Positions 22,173 to 24,981 of a stretch of 24,981 nt of DNA are shown here, in pieces (positions within the stretch are counted from its first letter, which is position 1; every line of letters starts with the position of its first letter). Made by a program: the position numbers and the translations under genes. The DNA is from an uncultured Clostridium sp. (GTDB taxonomy: Bacteria; Bacillota; Clostridia; Lachnospirales; Lachnospiraceae), in assembly GCA_900553925.1 (NCBI GenBank), contig USFH01000010.1:1-24981 (forward strand). Reading direction: 5' to 3'. The notes beneath the pieces were generated by a model that saw only the letters and a program-made list of their open reading frames with translations, did no database searches and was not told where the DNA came from.

Positions 22173-23276
22173 ATGAGTAAGAAAAAGGCAGGATTAAGTG
22201 CAAATGCCAAATGGGGGATTGCATTCTTAGTTGAAATTGTTGTTATGTTGTTTATGGTTGTTGGCTATTTTTTCTTTTATGCCAACCAGAAGTTAGACGC
22301 AATCAATCGCCCGGACGACTGGGATGATAGTAAAGAGAATCTGGATATCAATGAAGATGCGAATGAAGCACAGAAAGGATTCCGGACAATTGCTCTGTTT
22401 GGTATCGATTCAAGAAGCACGGATTCCATGGCAGAAGGTAATCGAAGTGATTCTATCATTATTGCTAGTATCAACAACGATACGAAGGAAGTGAAGCTTG
22501 CTTCTGTCTATCGTGATAGTTTGTTGCAGGTGGATTATGATGGTGGTATTACGACGAAGATTACACATGCATATGCATATGGCGGCCCGGAGATGGCGGT
22601 GCGTGCATTGAATGCAAATCTTGACCTGGAGATCACGGATTTTGTAACGGTTAATTTCGCTGCATTGTCTCAGGCAATTGACGATCTCGGAGGTATAACT
22701 ATTGATGTACGGGATGCAGAGCTTGAGATGTTGAATGCATGTATTACAGAGCAGATCAGTATTACAGGAAAATACTCCGATGGTGTATTCTCAGCAGGAA
22801 CACAGCTTCTGAATGGTACACAGGCAACCGGCTGGGCACGTATCCGAAGTACAGATCAGGGTGATATCACCCGTACCGAGCGTCAGAGAACGGTTATTGC
22901 GAAGATGATCCAGAAGGCGAAGAGCTCTGATCTATCTACAATCAATGATATTATTGACGATGTATTCCCGAATATCTATACCAGTTTGACGAAGAAAGAA
23001 CTGATGAGCATGGCATCGGACATGTTCGACTATAATCTGGGAGATACGATTGGATTCCCGATGGCTTTTGCGTCAGTGAATTCTGAATCAAAGGGATCCA
23101 TCCTTGTACCTGCAGACCTTACCAATAATGTATCGGCACTGCATGAGTTCTTGTTTGGCACGCAGGATTACACACCGACTTCAAACGTACAGGATATCAG
23201 TGCATCACTGCAGAATGAGACAGGTGTAGGAGCGCAGGAGATAGATATGAATATCTTCAATCCGCCGTCAGAATAA
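22173..23276 (+). CDS. LytR-CpsA-Psr (LCP) family wall-polymer ligase
   Basis: LCP enzymes transfer teichoic acid-like polymers or capsule from a lipid carrier to peptidoglycan outside the membrane. The 367-residue protein has one N-terminal membrane helix (about residues 14-36) and an extracellular LCP domain. It shows the motifs IALFGIDSR, RSDSIIIASIN, LASVYRDSLL, ITHAYAYGGPEMAVRALN, DFVTVNF and ARIRSTDQGDITRTERQRTVI, with the arginines that hold the pyrophosphate lipid. The C-terminal 50 residues are variable. An in-frame ATG at 22134 lacks a ribosome site; AAGGA at 22161-22165 favours 22173. It is monocistronic with its own promoter and terminator, and follows the UDPGP gene divergently. 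Confidence 0.92.
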   Translation: MSKKKAGLSANAKWGIAFLVEIVVMLFMVVGYFFFYANQKLDAINRPDDWDDSKENLDINEDANEAQKGFRTIALFGIDSRSTDSMAEGNRSDSIIIASINNDTKEVKLASVYRDSLLQVDYDGGITTKITHAYAYGGPEMAVRALNANLDLEITDFVTVNFAALSQAIDDLGGITIDVRDAELEMLNACITEQISITGKYSDGVFSAGTQLLNGTQATGWARIRSTDQGDITRTERQRTVIAKMIQKAKSSDLSTINDIIDDVFPNIYTSLTKKELMSMASDMFDYNLGDTIGFPMAFASVNSESKGSILVPADLTNNVSALHEFLFGTQDYTPTSNVQDISASLQNETGVGAQEIDMNIFNPPSE

Positions 23277-23320
23277 AGAAATCATAATTGAAACATATTT
23301 TATAAACACATATTATATAG

Positions 23321-23368
23321 AAGAAACGCATTTTCGCAGAACGCTGTGGAGGATGCGTTTCTTTTTTG
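23321..23368 (+). terminator. Terminator of the LCP gene
   Basis: GAAACGCA (23323-23330) pairs with TGCGTTTC (23354-23361), and TTTTTT follows. The loop is long (23 bases) and partly self-paired. Confidence 0.75.
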
Positions 23369-23472
23369 CATATAAGCGATTGCGTGAAATGACCGAAAAA
23401 TGAAATGATTGTGAAAAAACTTCGTGAAAATAGAGATATGCTTGTTATTTTCCACAAAAATATAAAAAATGG

Positions 23473-23501
23473 TTTACATTTCGAATAAAGTGTTGTATTA
23501 T
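23473..23501 (+). promoter_or_regulatory. Promoter of gltB
   Basis: TTTACA (23473-23478) and TATTAT (23496-23501) are 17 bases apart. The start codon is 88 bases further on. I see nothing else recognisable in 23369-23588. Confidence 0.65.
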
Positions 23502-23588
23502 AGGCGCATGGGTTGAGAAAACAAAGCAAAAAATATGTTTTACTTGATTTTCGTCAGCATAAGATTATTCGAGAAAGGAAAGACAAGC

Positions 23589-24981
23589 ATGACGCAGATA
23601 AGAGATGAAAGAGCGCATATCGCAGAGCAGGGCATGTATGATAGCAGCTTTGAACATGATAACTGCGGTATTGGTGCAGTAGTAAACATTAAGGGTATTA
23701 AGACACACAAGACAGTCAGCGATGCACTTCGGATTGTGGAGAATCTGGAACATCGTGCCGGTAAGGATGCAGAAGGAAAGACCGGTGACGGTGTTGGTAT
23801 ATTACTTCAGATCTCACATAAGTTTTTCAAGAAGGCGGCGAACGAGCTTGGCGTGGAGCTTGGAGAGGAACGTGATTATGGTATCGGTATGTTCTTCTTC
23901 CCACAGAATGAGCTTCAGCGTAAGCAGGCAATGAAGATGTTCGAGATCATCGTGGAGAAGGAAGGTCTGGAATTCTTGTGCTGGAGAAAGGTTCCGACGA
24001 ATCCGGGTATCCTCGGACATAAGGCTGTCGCAGTTATGCCATATATAATGCAGGCATTTGTAAAACGTCCAAAGAATGTGGAACGAGGACTTGATTTTGA
24101 CCGGAAGCTGTTTGTAGTACGCCGTGTATTTGAACAGTCAAATGAGGATACGTATGTGCCATCTCTTTCGAGTCGTACGATTGTATATAAAGGAATGTTC
24201 CTGGTAGGCGAGCTTCGTTTATTCTATCAGGATCTGCAGGATGAGGATTATGAGTCAGCCATCGGTCTGGTACATTCCAGATTCTCTACGAACACAACAC
24301 CGAGCTGGCTGCGTGCACATCCATACCGTTTCTTGGTTCACAATGGTGAGATCAACACGATCCGTGGTAACGAAGATCGTATGATCGCCCGTGAAGAGAC
24401 GATGGATTCCGAGTATTTTAAAGGTGAGTTCCACAAGATCACACCAGTGCTTGATCCGGATGGTTCGGATTCCGCAAGACTTGACAACGCATTGGAGTTC
24501 TTCGTTATGAACGGAATGCCGCTTCCGCTGGCCGTTATGATCCTGATTCCGGAGCCTTGGGATTCCAATAAATATATGCCGAAGGCAAAGCGTGATTTCT
24601 ATCAGTATTACGCAACGATGATGGAGCCATGGGATGGCCCGGCCTCTATGCTTTTTACTGATGGTGACTATATGGGCGCGGTGCTTGACCGTAACGGACT
24701 TCGCCCTTCCCGTTATTATATTACCGATGATGATTATCTGATTCTTTCCTCAGAGGTCGGTGTCTTGGATATCGCACCGGAGCATGTTGTGATGAAGGAT
24801 CGTCTGCGTCCGGGTAAGATGCTTCTCGTTGATACAAAGGCAGGAAAGCTGATCTCCGATGACGAGCTGAAAAACCAGTATGCAAATGCACAGCCATATG
24901 GTGAATGGCTCGACAGCAACCTGACATATCTGACCGATATTCCGATTCCAAATGAGCGTGTGCCGGTGCTTTCCGACGAGG
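23589..24981 (+). CDS. gltB: Glutamate synthase, large (glutamine-amidotransferase) subunit, 5' part
   Basis: GltB makes two glutamates from glutamine and 2-oxoglutarate, the main ammonia-assimilation route together with glutamine synthetase. Only the first 464 codons are present; the frame runs off the right edge without a stop. The class II glutamine amidotransferase domain is clear. Cys26 in EHDNCGIG becomes the N-terminal nucleophile after loss of a 25-residue propeptide, and the conserved VHSRFSTNTTPSW, HNGEINTIRGN, DPDGSDSARLDNALEF and DRNGLRPSRYY stretches follow. AAAGGAA at 23574-23580 supports the start. The central FMN/Fe-S domains and gltD would lie to the right. Confidence 0.95.
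   Translation, partial: MTQIRDERAHIAEQGMYDSSFEHDNCGIGAVVNIKGIKTHKTVSDALRIVENLEHRAGKDAEGKTGDGVGILLQISHKFFKKAANELGVELGEERDYGIGMFFFPQNELQRKQAMKMFEIIVEKEGLEFLCWRKVPTNPGILGHKAVAVMPYIMQAFVKRPKNVERGLDFDRKLFVVRRVFEQSNEDTYVPSLSSRTIVYKGMFLVGELRLFYQDLQDEDYESAIGLVHSRFSTNTTPSWLRAHPYRFLVHNGEINTIRGNEDRMIAREETMDSEYFKGEFHKITPVLDPDGSDSARLDNALEFFVMNGMPLPLAVMILIPEPWDSNKYMPKAKRDFYQYYATMMEPWDGPASMLFTDGDYMGAVLDRNGLRPSRYYITDDDYLILSSEVGVLDIAPEHVVMKDRLRPGKMLLVDTKAGKLISDDELKNQYANAQPYGEWLDSNLTYLTDIPIPNERVPVLSDE

Overview
The window reads as chromosome of a Gram-positive, strictly anaerobic Clostridia member, most likely Lachnospiraceae (inference). Supporting signs are clostridial ChW repeats, a reverse-type rubrerythrin, a T-box leader, an AspRS followed by GatCAB, an LCP wall-polymer ligase and AGGAGG-type ribosome sites throughout. 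I see no tRNA, rRNA, CRISPR array, transposase or prophage gene. All genes look intact except the last, which runs off the right edge.

Layout. 1-830: the ATPase of a polar amino-acid type ABC transporter, ending at a terminator shared with a convergent CYTH protein (845-1366, minus). 1614-3543: a DJ-1/PfpI protein, then murF. 3821-4580: a promoter with a Fur/PerR-like operator, then reverse rubrerythrin. 4583-4842: two highly structured non-coding blocks, one of which can fold as a compact four-way junction. 5005-9227: a promoter with MerR-type geometry and a 1380-residue secreted surface protein. 9385-9867: a YbaK-type deacylase. 9886-15459: a T-box-controlled aspS followed by gatC-gatA-gatB, that is, the tRNA-dependent Asn/Gln pathway, with a second structured RNA region between aspS and gatC. 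15488-15825: a pair of oppositely oriented long hairpins with the same apex but different stems. 15847-17028: a MerR-type DNA-binding domain fused to a SAM methyltransferase, followed 10 bases later by a textbook 19-bp-spacer MerR operator-promoter that drives rfbB-rfbA. 19184-20629: a secreted ChW/CAP-domain protein. 20738-21961 (minus): a UDPGP-family nucleotidyltransferase. 22173-23276: an LCP protein. 23589 to the end: gltB (partial).

How it fits together. Much of the right half is cell-envelope chemistry: dTDP-sugar synthesis, a UDP-sugar pyrophosphorylase, an LCP ligase and two exported proteins. MurF on the left adds peptidoglycan precursor synthesis. AspRS with GatCAB makes Asn-tRNA and/or Gln-tRNA by transamidation, and its T-box specifier region (GAAC) suggests control by tRNA-Asn, possibly also tRNA-Glu. 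The adjacent MerR-methyltransferase gene and MerR-type promoter suggest local control of the rhamnose-precursor genes. The most interesting unexplained material is non-coding: the 4583-4842 structures, the aspS-gatC RNA (possibly 6S RNA) and the mirrored hairpin pair at 15488-15825. All foldings were done by eye.
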